In this document: piece by piece, positions 36,301 through 45,521 of the stretch
Layout of the letters: the number at the start of each line of letters is the position of its first letter
How positions within the stretch are numbered: the first letter of the stretch is position 1
Origin: [Mycobacterium] crassicus
GTDB taxonomy: Bacteria > Actinomycetota > Actinomycetes > Mycobacteriales > Mycobacteriaceae
Reading direction: 5' to 3'
Assembly (NCBI RefSeq): GCF_020181615.1
Contig: NZ_CP084029.1
Coordinates: 1,841,875 to 1,905,874 of the forward strand
Length of the DNA: 64,000 nt
The notes under the pieces: model-generated
Told to the model about the DNA's origin: nothing
Databases searched by the model: none
The model's input: the letters and a program-made list of their open reading frames with translations, nothing else
Position numbers and translations under genes: made by a program

Positions 36301-39204
36301 GGCTTCGCCTGCGGCATCGCCCAATCCGGCCAGCGAGTCGGCCGCCGCGCCCAGCGCCACCTCGATCTCGTCCAGCCGTTCGGGATGGGTCAGCATCGAC
36401 AGCTGGCCATCGAAGCACGTCGCCCATGCCGCCAACCGGGCCGAATCGACGGTCGCGGCGTGCAATTGCGCAACCGCACCCGCTGCCGAGGCCACATCAC
36501 CCGCGGCCAGCAGCGCTTCGCAGCGCGCGACCAACAGCTCGGCGACCTGGTCGGCGCGGTCGGGCAGCTCCCCATCGAGCTCCTCCAGCGCATGTAGGGC
36601 CCGGTCGTACAGGTCGGCGGCGCCTTCGTAGGCCAGGCGGGACATCGCCTGCTCCGCGGCCCTGCGGCAGTAGTCGACGGCCTTGGCCGCGTTTCCCGCC
36701 CACGCACATTCGAAATAGTGGTGCGCCAGTTCCGCCAGCAGCTCGTCGTCTGCGCCGGGGGCGCTTTCCATTGTCGCGGCGATGCGCTGGTGCAGCCGCA
36801 TGCGTCGTACCGATGACAGCTCGGCAAGCAGGGAATGTCGGACAATGGCGTGGTTGAACCGGTATCGTCCGCCGGGTTCTTCGATGACGATGCCGGCCTT
36901 GCAGGCCTCGTCGAACGCGTCGACCAGGTCTTGGTCGACCACCTGCTCGACGAGGTTCAACGCGAAGCGACTGCCGACGACCGCGGCCGCCGCCAGGGCG
37001 TTGTTGGTATCGGCCGGAAGACGCGAGAGCCTGCGGCCCACGGCCTCACGAACGCCCTGCGGCAAGGTACCCGGATCCCACACGCCACCGCTCTCGTCCA
37101 CATGGCGCAGCGCCTCGATCAGAAAGAACGGGTTGCCCCCGGTGACCGACGCCAACGCCCGGGCGAGCTCTTCGTCGTCGTACCCGGCCTCGGCGAGATA
37201 GGCGGTCACGTCGTCCTCATTGAGGCCGCCCAGCGCAAGGCGGTTCGCGGTGCCGTCCCGGTGCAGGTCGGCCAGCATCGCCGCCAGCGGATGGGAGCGG
37301 TCGAGGTCGGTGCTGCGGTAGGTCGCGACGACCTGTACGCGGGTGTGGTCCCCGAAGCGCAGCAGATGCCGCAGCAGCAACAGCGTGGGTTTGGCGGCCC
37401 AGTGCAGGTCGTCGAGAACCAGGACGACGGGCGCGTCCGTGGAAGCGAGTTCCAATACCGCGACCACGGCGTCGAACAGTGCGTAACGTTCGGTGTCCGG
37501 GTCGGCGCGGGGTGGCGCGGACAGGTCGGGCAGCACGTCGGTCAGTCCGCGAACCAGCGGCAGCAGGGCTTCGATGCCGCGCACTGCGCGCAGCCGGGCG
37601 GCGTCGATACACGGCACCAGCGAACGCAGCGCTTCGGCGAACGGTTGATAGGGCGCCCCGAGGTCCTCGTCGGAACGGCCGTACAAGACGACGGCGCCTT
37701 GCTCGAAGGCCAGTCGAGACCATTCGCCGGCCAACCGCGTCTTGCCCACACCTGGTTCACCGGCGATCAACACCGCGTGCATGCCACCGGTCCGCCACAC
37801 CGATGCCAGCCGCTCCAGCTCGCGGCCGCGTCCCACGAACGGCCCGGGGCCGGTCAATACCTCGGGGAGCCCGGGCCGCTCCAGCGGCTCTTCGCGGGTC
37901 GCCTCGAGGAGTTCGGCGGTCCGTAGGCGAAGTTCGAAGACATGCTCGGGGCGCGGCAGGTTGCGCAGCGTACGCATGCCGAGGTCGGCGAGCACCACGT
38001 CGTCGGGCAGGGTGTCGATGACGAGTTCGGCGGTTGCGCCGGAGCACAGGATCTGACCTCCGGCGGCCAGCGATCGCAGGCGGGCAACGCGGTTGACCGC
38101 GCGGCCGAAGTAGTCGCCGTCGCGGAGCTCGACTTCGCCGGTGTGCAGGGCCACCCGGACACGCATGGGATCGCGTAGGAGCCAGGGCTCGCACCGGATG
38201 GCGTCCTGTAACTCGATGGCAGCCGCGGCGGCCCCTGACGGCCGCTCGAAGACCGAGAACGTGGCATCGCCCTCGCCGCGCGTCTTGATCAGCCGTCCGC
38301 CCCGGGATGTAACGACCTGTTCGACCAACTCATCGTGACGCGCCAGCGCCGCCGCCATGGCCTTGGCATCGGCTTCCCAGGCGGCGGTCGACCCCTCGAT
38401 GTCGGTGAGCAGGAAGGTCACGGCGCGTGTCACCGACGGAAGATGCTGTGTCACCAGGTGATCCAATGCGGAATCCTGCACGACGACAGCGGCCTCGAGT
38501 CGCCGAAGTTCCGGACCGGGGTCGACTCCGAGCTCATCGGCCAGCAGCGACCGGACCCGCTGATACGCGCCGAGGGCTTCACCCTGTCTGCCGGCGCGGT
38601 AGAGGGCGAGCATCAGCTGGGCCCATCGCCTTTCCCGCAGCGGCGCGTCGGCCACCGCCGCCTCGAGTTCGCCGATGATCTCGGCGGCTCGGCCCGCCGC
38701 CAGCAGCGCATCGGCTCGATCCTCGACGAGCGCGGCATGGCCTTCGATCCAGCGGGTCCTCTCGGAGATTCCCCGGCGGGAATCGGGCAGTTCGGGAGTT
38801 CCGCGCCAGAGGGCCATCGCCTCCTCGAAGCAGACCACCGCCTGGGTGGTGTTGCCGACGGCCGCGGCCGCCCGGCCCAGTTTGGTGGCCAGTTTGTAGC
38901 GCGGGGCGTCCACCTCGGTCGTGCTGAGTATCCAGCCCAGTCCGTCGGTGACGACGAAGCCGTCGCCCAACACCCGACGCAGTGAGGAGATATGGGTCTG
39001 CAGGGCCTTGGCGGCGGTGCGCGGCGGATCGTCGCCCCAGAGCAGGTCGGTCAGCGTGTCGGCCGATACCACCGAACCGCCGTACAGCCCGAGCATGGTG
39101 AGGATGGCGCGCGGTTTGGCCCCCGGAATAGTGACCGGGGCGCTGTCCCGCCGGGCCTGGAGAGGTCCCAAAACCCCCAGCTCCACGGCTTGAATGGTAG
39201 TCAT
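33331..39204 (-). CDS. Giant BTAD-cyclase-ATPase-TPR-NTF2 fusion regulator
   Basis: About 1957 residues. In order: OmpR-type wHTH plus BTAD activator domain (1-255; VELGVLGPLQAR, LAALGVDP-type BTAD end); class III nucleotidyl cyclase (about 260-440) with metal Asp in FLLTDIEGST, Lys and GEGD in LIKTRGEGDATFSVF, and Asn/Arg in RAVNRVARL; AAA-type ATPase with Walker A GEPGVGKTR near 481 and Walker B VVLVLDDLHWA near 595; TPR-like helices (about 800-1265); then five NTF2/SnoaL-like units (about 1270-1956) arranged A-A-B-A-B. Catalytic cyclase residues look intact. It probably couples a small-molecule or nucleotide signal to transcription. ATG 39204 is preferred; GTG 39234 is possible. Confidence 0.85.
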   Translation of the reverse strand: MTTIQAVELGVLGPLQARRDSAPVTIPGAKPRAILTMLGLYGGSVVSADTLTDLLWGDDPPRTAAKALQTHISSLRRVLGDGFVVTDGLGWILSTTEVDAPRYKLATKLGRAAAAVGNTTQAVVCFEEAMALWRGTPELPDSRRGISERTRWIEGHAALVEDRADALLAAGRAAEIIGELEAAVADAPLRERRWAQLMLALYRAGRQGEALGAYQRVRSLLADELGVDPGPELRRLEAAVVVQDSALDHLVTQHLPSVTRAVTFLLTDIEGSTAAWEADAKAMAAALARHDELVEQVVTSRGGRLIKTRGEGDATFSVFERPSGAAAAAIELQDAIRCEPWLLRDPMRVRVALHTGEVELRDGDYFGRAVNRVARLRSLAAGGQILCSGATAELVIDTLPDDVVLADLGMRTLRNLPRPEHVFELRLRTAELLEATREEPLERPGLPEVLTGPGPFVGRGRELERLASVWRTGGMHAVLIAGEPGVGKTRLAGEWSRLAFEQGAVVLYGRSDEDLGAPYQPFAEALRSLVPCIDAARLRAVRGIEALLPLVRGLTDVLPDLSAPPRADPDTERYALFDAVVAVLELASTDAPVVLVLDDLHWAAKPTLLLLRHLLRFGDHTRVQVVATYRSTDLDRSHPLAAMLADLHRDGTANRLALGGLNEDDVTAYLAEAGYDDEELARALASVTGGNPFFLIEALRHVDESGGVWDPGTLPQGVREAVGRRLSRLPADTNNALAAAAVVGSRFALNLVEQVVDQDLVDAFDEACKAGIVIEEPGGRYRFNHAIVRHSLLAELSSVRRMRLHQRIAATMESAPGADDELLAELAHHYFECAWAGNAAKAVDYCRRAAEQAMSRLAYEGAADLYDRALHALEELDGELPDRADQVAELLVARCEALLAAGDVASAAGAVAQLHAATVDSARLAAWATCFDGQLSMLTHPERLDEIEVALGAAADSLAGLGDAAGEAKAHTVRAGCLARLGRIGDCEIALDKALTAARRAREHRRVNAVLAGAPVAALWGPSPVPRAGGRCLDVVRLLRITTDSPAVEATSTRCQAVLEAFRGRAPAARRMIESARRTVTELGLRHALLEVEQFAGIVELVLDDPGQAEPQLRRAYRGFRRMGLDADTAETAALLGRACLALDRDPEADELCSESERLAGHALKASIAWRTLRALLSARRGDFDGARRTAEDAVALAEQTDGLVDHGDACLVLARVLDGGGDSMGARAAAAQAVDLYERKGAAALAEKARLILGERVASPAAAPPEEPAVGFDTTCVRVAERVVAATNRGDWDEFEQLYAAESAIESRRKIVGFTSSDISFDDWQRRNKNILETGEVRIDYVFIAVRGERLALSRVSVGTADASPGAPNDEFLDVYGIDEDGRVAFQVWFDVDDVVAAIAELDALHARYEQERSPTRRPENTAALVIERFYPQFAARDWDAIAQAAADNYVLDDRRRMVNVGVRYGRDAGIKELQATAEVGFGMILLGTVATRGERLVLTRVRASGNDPGSVQNEALNIVEIDSDEKVVAAVVFDVDDIGAAIAELDARYLAGEAAENSRTWSLLMQAFASLNRRELFGTTPGWVNVDHRRGTPIASGEIPALLHAAWTSRSDLSHIIESVHRLNDLGAVYTYMAQEISQDGFHSEWRAVGVITFEGDLVNRCEIYNEADLDAAIARFEELGRPALRPENTASRVGARFEASFAARHWNTVAGLMADDVTTDDRRPLVGVGVRCGRDTVLADWQATAQIGVQTITATVIAIRGERLVLHRYRFCGHDQQPEAFRTDVLGVLEIDSNQRITSGVMFDLGDLDAALEELDARYLAGEAAAYAHTWSLVADGYAGFNRRDLAATTPDWVSIDHRRGAGFASGDMIAYLQAAWDDSPDTRIYIAAVHRLSTIGATVTHVAQGISQEGFDAEWRDINLLTVDGDVINRCELFDETDLDAALARFDELTAPD

Positions 39205-39357
39205 GTCGCCATCGTCGGTGGGGCGATTCAACACGCGGTCAAGATCGAGTAAAGACGGTTCCCGGGTTCACCCCCCGAGGAGCCGCATGAAGCCGACAGT
39301 AAATTCGACCCCCACCGGCGGAGCCGTTGGAGTTTCAGGTGCTGTGACGGCGCGGGT

Positions 39358-39828
39358 TCAGACCAGCTCGGTGGCGTCGAATATCCAGGACATGTCCTCG
39401 GTCGCGAGGTTCTCGAGGTAGTTGGGCGGTGCGAAGGCCAGCACACTGGAGTAGTCCCAATAGTCCTTCCACACCGTGATTTTCCCGTCGACAACTCGGT
39501 GCGCGGTGGCGAACCTCAGGGTGCCCTGCTCGCCGGTGGGGAATACCCACGTCTCGGAGTGTTCGTACATGACGTTCGGGCCGTTGGACACCAGTTGGCC
39601 TCCGTGGTGCCGGTATTCGGCCAACCGGTCGAACAACAACCGAAGCCGTTTGACGATGTCCTCGGGCCCGCGGGCCGCGGCTGCCGGCATCGGCATGTCC
39701 ACGTAGAGGCAATCCGGCGCCAAGAAGGTCTTGAGTGCGTCCCAATCAAATCGGGCCAGCGCGTGCCACATGCCCAGGACAATGTCGTCGGTTGCGGTGG
39801 TTGAATCGGTCGTAGAGGCGTCCATCAT
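39358..39828 (-). CDS. SnoaL/limonene-epoxide-hydrolase-like protein
   Basis: 156 residues of NTF2-like fold (MWHALARFDWDALKTFLAPDCLYVDMPMP, GPEDIVKRLRLLFDRL, TAHRVVDGKITVWKDYWDYSSV). The Asp and Arg positions resemble polyketide-cyclase and epoxide-hydrolase relatives, but catalysis is not certain. ATG 39828 lies 7 bases after TTCAGT with TTGACA 17 bases further upstream. It precedes the giant regulator, whose tail is built of the same fold, so a related ligand is likely. Confidence 0.78.
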   Translation of the reverse strand: MMDASTTDSTTATDDIVLGMWHALARFDWDALKTFLAPDCLYVDMPMPAAAARGPEDIVKRLRLLFDRLAEYRHHGGQLVSNGPNVMYEHSETWVFPTGEQGTLRFATAHRVVDGKITVWKDYWDYSSVLAFAPPNYLENLATEDMSWIFDATELV

Positions 39829-39886
39829 GATGGTCACTGAAGCGGGTTGCGAAGCCGGTGTCAATCATCGAGGAGGGAGATCGCAA

Positions 39887-41827
39887 ATGAGCGCGCGTGT
39901 GGAGCAGCTGGAGTTTCAGGCTGAGGCCCGTCAGCTGCTGGATTTGATGATCCACTCGGTCTACTCCAACAAGGACGCGTTCCTGCGGGAGCTGATCTCC
40001 AATGCTTCTGACGCGCTGGACAAGCTGCGGCTTGAGGCATTCCGCAACAAGGACCTCGAGGTCGACACCTCCGACCTGCACATCGAGATCATGGTGGACA
40101 AGGCCGCGCGCACTCTGACCGTCCGCGACAACGGAATCGGGATGTCGCGTGATGAGGTGGTGGACCTGATCGGCACCCTGGCCCGCTCCGGCACCGCCGA
40201 GCTGCGCCAGCAACTGCGTGAAGCGCAGAACGCCAAGAACGAAGCGGCCTCCGAAGAGCTGATCGGGCAGTTCGGGATCGGGTTCTACTCGGTGTTCATG
40301 GTCGCCGACCGAGTCGAGATGGTCACCCACAAGGCCGGCCAGAGCGAGGCCATCCGTTGGCAATCCGGTGGTGACGGCACCTACACCATCGAACCGGTGG
40401 AGGACGCGCCGCAGGGTACGTCGATCACCCTGCATCTCAAGCCCGAAGACGTCGAAGACGCGCTGCACGACTACACCGCCGACGGGACGATCCGGGGGCT
40501 GATCAAGAAGTACTCCGACTTCATCGCCTGGCCGGTCCGGATGCAGGTCGAGCTCCGGACCCCGCCGACCGAAGACGGCGGTGAAGAGACCGTCACGCTT
40601 TCGACCGAAACCCTGAACTCGATGCAGGCGCTGTGGGCGCGTCCCAAAGACGAAGTCTCGCAAGAGGAGTACCAGGACTTCTACAAACACATCGCGCACG
40701 CCTGGGACGACCCGCTCGAGGTCATCGCGATGAAGGCCGAGGGCACCTTCGAATACCAGGCGTTGTTGTTCATTCCGTCGCACGCCCCGTTCGACCTGTT
40801 CAACCGGGACGCGCAGGTCGGGATTCAGCTGTACGTCAAACGCGTGTTCATCATGGGCGACTGCGACCAGCTGATGCCCGAGTACCTGCGCTTCGTCAAG
40901 GGTGTCGTCGACGCAGCGGATATGTCGCTCAATGTCTCTCGGGAGATCTTGCAGCAGGATCGGCAGATCAACGCGATTCGCCGGCGGCTGACCAAGAAGG
41001 TGCTGTCCACCATCAAGGAGTTGCAGTCGCAGCGGCCCGAGGACTACCGCACCTTCTGGACCGAGTTCGGCCGCGTCGTCAAGGAAGGGTTGCTCTCCGA
41101 CTTCGACAATCAGGAGGCGCTGCTGGGCATCTGTTCGTTCGCCTCCACGCACAGCGACTCCGAGGCCACCACCCTGGCGGAGTACGTCGACCGCATGAAA
41201 GACGGCCAGGAGCAGATCTTCTACGCCACCGGCGAATCTCGCCAGCAACTCTTGAAGTCACCGCACCTGGAGGCGTTCAAAGCCAAGGGCTACGAGGTGC
41301 TGTTGCTGACCGATCCGGTCGACGAGGTGTGGGTGAGCGCCGTCGCCGAATTCGCCGGCAAGCCTCTGCAATCGACGGCCAAGGGCGAGGTGGACCTGGA
41401 CTCCGAGGAGGACAAGGCTGCGCACGAGGCCGAGCGCAAGGAACAGCAGAAGGATTTCGCCGACCTGATCGCCTGGCTGGCGCAGAAGCTGACCGAGCAT
41501 GTCAAAGAGGTGCGGCTGTCCACTCGGCTGACCGAGTCGCCGGCCTGCCTGATCACCGACACCTTCGAGATGACCCCGGCGCTGGCGCGCATCTACCGCG
41601 CCAACGGTCAGGAGGTCCCGGTCGGCAAGCGGATCCTCGAGCTGAATCCGGGCCATCCGCTGATCACTGGCCTGCGCCAGGCGCACGCACAGCGCGGCGA
41701 CGACGCCGGATTGGCCGAGACCGCGGAATTGCTCTACGGCACAGCGCTGTTGGCCGAGGGTGGCGCGCTGGAGGATCCGGCGCGGTTCGCCGAGCTGCTG
41801 GCGGATCGGCTGGCCCGAACCGTCTGA
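39887..41827 (+). CDS. htpG: Hsp90-family chaperone HtpG
   Basis: 646 residues, like Rv2299c. The N-terminal GHKL ATPase has AFLRELISNASDALDKLR (catalytic Glu and Asn), TVRDNGIGMSRDEV (Asp for adenine) and GQFGIGFYSVFMVADRV. The middle domain has FDLFNRDAQVGIQLYVKRVFIMGDC and the conserved Arg in LNVSREILQQDR. The C-terminal dimerisation domain follows. A strong AGGAGGGAGA lies before ATG 39887; the longer frame from 39731 has no homology. It folds or stabilises client proteins under stress. Confidence 0.96.
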   Translation: MSARVEQLEFQAEARQLLDLMIHSVYSNKDAFLRELISNASDALDKLRLEAFRNKDLEVDTSDLHIEIMVDKAARTLTVRDNGIGMSRDEVVDLIGTLARSGTAELRQQLREAQNAKNEAASEELIGQFGIGFYSVFMVADRVEMVTHKAGQSEAIRWQSGGDGTYTIEPVEDAPQGTSITLHLKPEDVEDALHDYTADGTIRGLIKKYSDFIAWPVRMQVELRTPPTEDGGEETVTLSTETLNSMQALWARPKDEVSQEEYQDFYKHIAHAWDDPLEVIAMKAEGTFEYQALLFIPSHAPFDLFNRDAQVGIQLYVKRVFIMGDCDQLMPEYLRFVKGVVDAADMSLNVSREILQQDRQINAIRRRLTKKVLSTIKELQSQRPEDYRTFWTEFGRVVKEGLLSDFDNQEALLGICSFASTHSDSEATTLAEYVDRMKDGQEQIFYATGESRQQLLKSPHLEAFKAKGYEVLLLTDPVDEVWVSAVAEFAGKPLQSTAKGEVDLDSEEDKAAHEAERKEQQKDFADLIAWLAQKLTEHVKEVRLSTRLTESPACLITDTFEMTPALARIYRANGQEVPVGKRILELNPGHPLITGLRQAHAQRGDDAGLAETAELLYGTALLAEGGALEDPARFAELLADRLARTV

Positions 41828-41835
41828 GCCGGCCC

Positions 41836-42840
41836 TTAGGGCACCAGCACCACCTTGCCGACGTTTTCCCGCGCCGCCAAAATGCGATGGGCCTCCGGGG
41901 CATTCGCGAACGGCACCGCCGCATGCACCACCGGGGCTGCAACCCCGCTGGACAATGCCTCGGACAGCGGGGTGATCCAGGGTCCGAGTGTGCCGCGGTC
42001 GTCCCACAGCCGCAGCATGTTCAGGCCGATGACGGTCTTGGACTGCTCCATCTGGGTGATCAGACTGAAGCCGCGCAGCATCGCCAGCGCCTGCGGAGCC
42101 GCCCGTAGCAGCGACCGCTTCTCGCCCTGCTGCAGTGACGAAAGGCCGTAGGCGACAAGGCGTCCGCCGGGACGCAACAACTTCAGCGAGCGCCGCAGCG
42201 AGGTCCCGCCGAGCCCGTCCATCACGATGTCATAGGGCGGCAGGCCTTTCCACCAGTCGTTGCGGCGGTAGTCGATGGCGCGATCGATACCCAGTGCCTC
42301 GAGCTGGGCGTGTTTGCCCGGTGACGCAGTGCCGTGCACGACCGCCCCGGCGGCCTTGGCGAGCTGGATCGCCGCGATGCCGACACCGCCGGCCGCGGCG
42401 TGCACCAGCACCTGCTCGCCGGCCTGCAGCGACCCGTAACCGTGCAGCGCGGCCCACGCCGTCGCGTAGTTCACCGGGACCGCGGCGCCCTGCTCGAAGC
42501 TCATTGACGGCGGCAGCGCGACGGTGTCAGCGGCGTTCGCATTGACGATCTCGGCGTAGCCGCCGAAACGGGTGCCGGCCAGCACCCGCTCGCCGATGCG
42601 GGCCGGGTCGACACCGGCACCGACGGCTTCGATGGTCCCGGCCACCTCGTAGCCGACCACGGCGGGCAGCTTGGGCGCGTCGGGATACAGCCCGACCCGG
42701 GCCAGGTGGTCGGCGAAGTTCACCCCCGCTGCCCGCACCCCGATCCGTACCTGCCCGCCGGCGGGAGGTGGAGGGTCGGGGCGGTCTTGCACCTGCAGCA
42801 CCGATGGGGGCCCGGTCTTGGTGATGACGACGACGCGCAT
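41836..42840 (-). CDS. Zinc-independent quinone-oxidoreductase-like MDR enzyme
   Basis: 334 residues of the medium-chain dehydrogenase/reductase superfamily. The catalytic domain has [20 protein letters not shown] and [17 protein letters not shown]; the Rossmann domain has [23 protein letters not shown], the AxxGGVG NADPH motif of quinone reductases. The zinc-binding cysteines of alcohol dehydrogenases are absent. It probably reduces a quinone or enone with NADPH. It is convergent to htpG with only 8 bases between stops. Confidence 0.88.
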   Translation of the reverse strand: MRVVVITKTGPPSVLQVQDRPDPPPPAGGQVRIGVRAAGVNFADHLARVGLYPDAPKLPAVVGYEVAGTIEAVGAGVDPARIGERVLAGTRFGGYAEIVNANAADTVALPPSMSFEQGAAVPVNYATAWAALHGYGSLQAGEQVLVHAAAGGVGIAAIQLAKAAGAVVHGTASPGKHAQLEALGIDRAIDYRRNDWWKGLPPYDIVMDGLGGTSLRRSLKLLRPGGRLVAYGLSSLQQGEKRSLLRAAPQALAMLRGFSLITQMEQSKTVIGLNMLRLWDDRGTLGPWITPLSEALSSGVAAPVVHAAVPFANAPEAHRILAARENVGKVVLVP

Positions 42841-42923
42841 GGGTTTCAGCCTATGACTATTGCCGTCATGATCGGCGGTTTAGCGAGCCTCGACGAAGGA
42901 GAGGCGAAGCTGGAACCGCCGCA

Positions 42924-42929
42924 TAAACT
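42924..42929 (+). promoter_or_regulatory. Leaderless -10 element of the AhpD-like gene
   Basis: TAAACT lies 7 bases before ATG 42937 and supports that start over the upstream ATG at 42853. Confidence 0.55.
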
Positions 42930-42936
42930 CGTTGGG

Positions 42937-43755
42937 ATGGACGTTCTCGTTGAGCTGAACCGGTTGGCGGCGCTGTCGGAGGGCCGGGTGGGCGCCCTGG
43001 TCCGCGGAGTGTGCGCCCGGACGCTGGGCCTGCCGCCGTTGCCGACCGACCCGAGCGCCGACCTGCCTGATGCCGATCCGGCGGTGGTCGAGTTCGCCGA
43101 GCAGTTCAGTGTCGATGTCTCGATGATCACCGATGCGCAGCGGGAACGTCTGCGGGAGGCGTTGGGGGATAGGGCTTTCGGTGCCGTCGTGCAGATGTTC
43201 ATCGGGGATTTCGTTCCGCGGGTGCGTGCCGGCCTCGAAGCGGTGGGCGTCGCCGTTTCATGGCCGGACACCTCCGCGCAGGAGCACTCGGGCAACGCGG
43301 CCGACGTGCTGTTCAACGGGTTCATTCCCGCCGTCGCCCGGCTGCGGTCCCTGGACCCGGTGACCTCCGAGGTGGTGCGACTGCGTGGCGCCGCCCAGCA
43401 CAACTGCCGGCTGTGCAAGTCGCTGCGCGAGACGACCGCCCTGGACGCCGGCGGATCCGAGTCGCTCTATGACGACATCGAGCGATTCGAGGATTCCGAA
43501 TCGCTCAGCGAGGCACAGAAGGCGGCACTGCGCTACGTCGACGCGCTGATCTGGACACCGGCGCGTATCGACGCCGATGTGGCCGCCGGGGTACGCCGGC
43601 ATTTCACCGATGAGCAGGCCGTCGAGCTGACATTGGACGTGATGCGCAACGCCGGCAACAAGATCGCGGTGGCACTGGATGCCGACGCGCCGCGAGTGAC
43701 CGAGGGCACCGAGCCCTACCTGCTCAACGCCGACGGGCACACCGTCTTCAGCTGA
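42937..43755 (+). CDS. Carboxymuconolactone decarboxylase/AhpD-like protein
   Basis: 272 residues. The AhpD-type redox motif is CRLC in [24 protein letters not shown], followed by [23 protein letters not shown], the helix that follows the motif in the family. It is larger than classical AhpD (about 175). It is likely a peroxidase or disulfide-active protein with an unknown partner. Start: ATG 42937 is 7 bases after TAAACT (42924-42929), a leaderless arrangement. An alternative ATG at 42853 would leave only 12 bases to the divergent MDR gene. Confidence 0.82.
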   Translation: MDVLVELNRLAALSEGRVGALVRGVCARTLGLPPLPTDPSADLPDADPAVVEFAEQFSVDVSMITDAQRERLREALGDRAFGAVVQMFIGDFVPRVRAGLEAVGVAVSWPDTSAQEHSGNAADVLFNGFIPAVARLRSLDPVTSEVVRLRGAAQHNCRLCKSLRETTALDAGGSESLYDDIERFEDSESLSEAQKAALRYVDALIWTPARIDADVAAGVRRHFTDEQAVELTLDVMRNAGNKIAVALDADAPRVTEGTEPYLLNADGHTVFS

Positions 43756-43758
43756 TGG

Positions 43759-44622
43759 TCAGCCCGAGTGGCGGGTTAAGAAGCCCAGAATGGCGTCGGC
43801 GAAGATGTCGTTGTGGTCACCGGCGACCATGTGGCCGGCCCCGGCGACGTCGACGAACTCCACCTGAGGAAACCGGCCGAGGAACTCCTCGGCGCGTTCC
43901 CCGCTGACCAGGTCGCTGAGTTGGCCGCGTACCAGCAGCATCGGCACGCCGCCGTCGAGGATGGTCTGCACCGCGGCGTTGAGCCAGTCGACATCGTAGA
44001 TCTCCATCGGCCCCTGGTGCTCGGGGCCGCTGATGAACTGCGGATCCCAGTGCCAATACCAGCGATCACCGCGTCGGCGCAGGTTGGAACTGAGGCCGTT
44101 GAGGTCGGTCGGACGGGGCCGGTGCGGGTTGTAGGCGGCGATGGCATCGGCGACCTCATCCAGGGAGTCGAAGCCGGTCTCCATCTTCTCGGCCATGAAC
44201 GCGAGCACCCGGTCGGCCCCGGCGACCTCCATGTTCGGCACGATGTCGACCAGCACCACCGCTCCGGCAGCCTCCGGGGCGAGCTCGCCGGCCAGCATCA
44301 TCGCGGTGAAGCCACCCAGTGATGCGCCCACCACCAGCGGGTTCGGCGGCAGCGTGCGCAGCACCTCATGGACATCGGCGGCGAAACTGACCAACCGGTA
44401 GTCGCCTTCGTCCGCCCAGTCCGACTCGCCGTGGCCGCGTAGGTCGACGGTGACGGCCTGCCAGCCGCGGGCTGCGACCGCAGCGGCCGCCCGGCCCCAG
44501 GAGCGCCGGGTCTGTCCGCCGCCGTGCAGGAACACCACCGCCCGGGCGTCGGGGTCACCGTGACGGTCGGCGATGATTCGCACATCGTCGGGGGCGCGGG
44601 TGACGAACGTTTCAGCGGCCAT
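43759..44622 (-). CDS. Alpha/beta hydrolase
   Basis: 287 residues. The oxyanion loop HGGGQTRRSWG, nucleophile elbow VVGASLGGF (Ser in GASLGG), acid region LLVRGQLSDLVS and catalytic His in GAGHMVAGDHND are in the usual order. LRGHGESDW is typical of the epoxide-hydrolase/haloalkane-dehalogenase branch, but the nucleophile is Ser, so it is an esterase, lactonase or C-C hydrolase of unknown substrate. ATG 44622 is 6 bases after TACTAT (44629-44634 on the minus strand), a leaderless start. It is convergent with the AhpD-like gene. Confidence 0.87.
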   Translation of the reverse strand: MAAETFVTRAPDDVRIIADRHGDPDARAVVFLHGGGQTRRSWGRAAAAVAARGWQAVTVDLRGHGESDWADEGDYRLVSFAADVHEVLRTLPPNPLVVGASLGGFTAMMLAGELAPEAAGAVVLVDIVPNMEVAGADRVLAFMAEKMETGFDSLDEVADAIAAYNPHRPRPTDLNGLSSNLRRRGDRWYWHWDPQFISGPEHQGPMEIYDVDWLNAAVQTILDGGVPMLLVRGQLSDLVSGERAEEFLGRFPQVEFVDVAGAGHMVAGDHNDIFADAILGFLTRHSG

Positions 44623-44735
44623 CCCCAGATAGTAAGCCTGTCTCGATAACTGATGATCAATTACCCGGTAAAACCCCTGGTGACCTGGGGGTTGTGGGGA
44701 TTACGATACCGGGGTCGTCACTTCGGGAGGGCGCC

Positions 44736-45521
44736 ATGGCTCGCTATCTGGCCCTGGTCTACGGGGCACTCAACTATCTCGGCTTCCTCGCTGTGTTCCT
44801 CTATCTGATCGGCTTCGTCGGCAATTTCGTGGTGCCGCGCAGCGTCGACCACGGCCCGCCCGCGCCGGTGGGGTTGGCGATCGTCATCGATGTCGCGCTG
44901 GTGGCGCTGTTCGGGGTGCAGCACAGCGTGATGGCGCGGCCGGGGTTCAAGCGATGGTTGACGCGCGTGCTGCCTGAGAGCATCGAACGCAGCACATATG
45001 TACTGGCGTCGAATCTGGTTCTGGCCCTGTTATTTTGGCAGTGGCGGCCCATCCCGACGACCATCTGGAATCTGACGATGCCGGCGGAGCGGACGGTGTT
45101 GTGGGGACTGTTCTGGATCGGCTGGGCGGTAGCACTGGCGTCGACGTTCATGATCAGCCATGTGGATCTGGTCGGGCTGCGCCAGGTGTACCTCGCGTGG
45201 CAGGGGCGGGCCTACTCCCATGTCGGTTTTCACGCCCGGGCGCTGTACCGGGTGGTGCGGCACCCGCTCATGCTGGGGTTCGTGTTCGCGTTCTGGGCGA
45301 CGCCTACCATGACCGCCGGCCACCTGCTGTTCGCGGTCGCGGCCACCGGGTACATCCTGATCGCGGTGCAGTTCGAGGAGCGCGACCTGATCGCCGCGCT
45401 CGGCGACGAGTACCTGCGCTACCGGCGCCAGGTGCCGATGATCGTGCCCGTGCGGCGGCGCGGTGCGCTCAGGCGAACGGTTGCAGGGCGAATCGGCCCC
45501 AGGCCAGGAATGCGAACATAG
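44736..45521 (+). CDS. Methanethiol S-methyltransferase-like membrane protein (MddA/NnrU type)
   Basis: 261 residues with about six membrane helices (LNYLGFLAVFLYLIGFVGNFVVP, VGLAIVIDVALVALFGVQHSVMA, WGLFWIGWAVALASTFMISH). The isoprenylcysteine-methyltransferase-type C-terminus carries YRVVRHPLMLGFVFAFWATPTMT and FEERDLIAALGDEYLRYRRQVP, as in MddA enzymes that make dimethyl sulfide from methanethiol. NnrU-like annotation is the alternative. GGGAGGG precedes ATG 44736, with TACGAT as -10 near 44702. The 3' end overlaps the convergent DoxX gene by 53 bases. Confidence 0.75.
   Translation: MARYLALVYGALNYLGFLAVFLYLIGFVGNFVVPRSVDHGPPAPVGLAIVIDVALVALFGVQHSVMARPGFKRWLTRVLPESIERSTYVLASNLVLALLFWQWRPIPTTIWNLTMPAERTVLWGLFWIGWAVALASTFMISHVDLVGLRQVYLAWQGRAYSHVGFHARALYRVVRHPLMLGFVFAFWATPTMTAGHLLFAVAATGYILIAVQFEERDLIAALGDEYLRYRRQVPMIVPVRRRGALRRTVAGRIGPRPGMRT

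Noticed and set aside
42853..42936. ATG 42853 as the start of the AhpD-like gene
   Set aside because: Leaves 12 bases to the divergent gene; ATG 42937 has a leaderless -10. Kept as an alternative.
44642..44735. Partial palindrome with TTACCCGGTAA before the methyltransferase-like gene as an operator
   Set aside because: Short and imperfect; no linked regulator.
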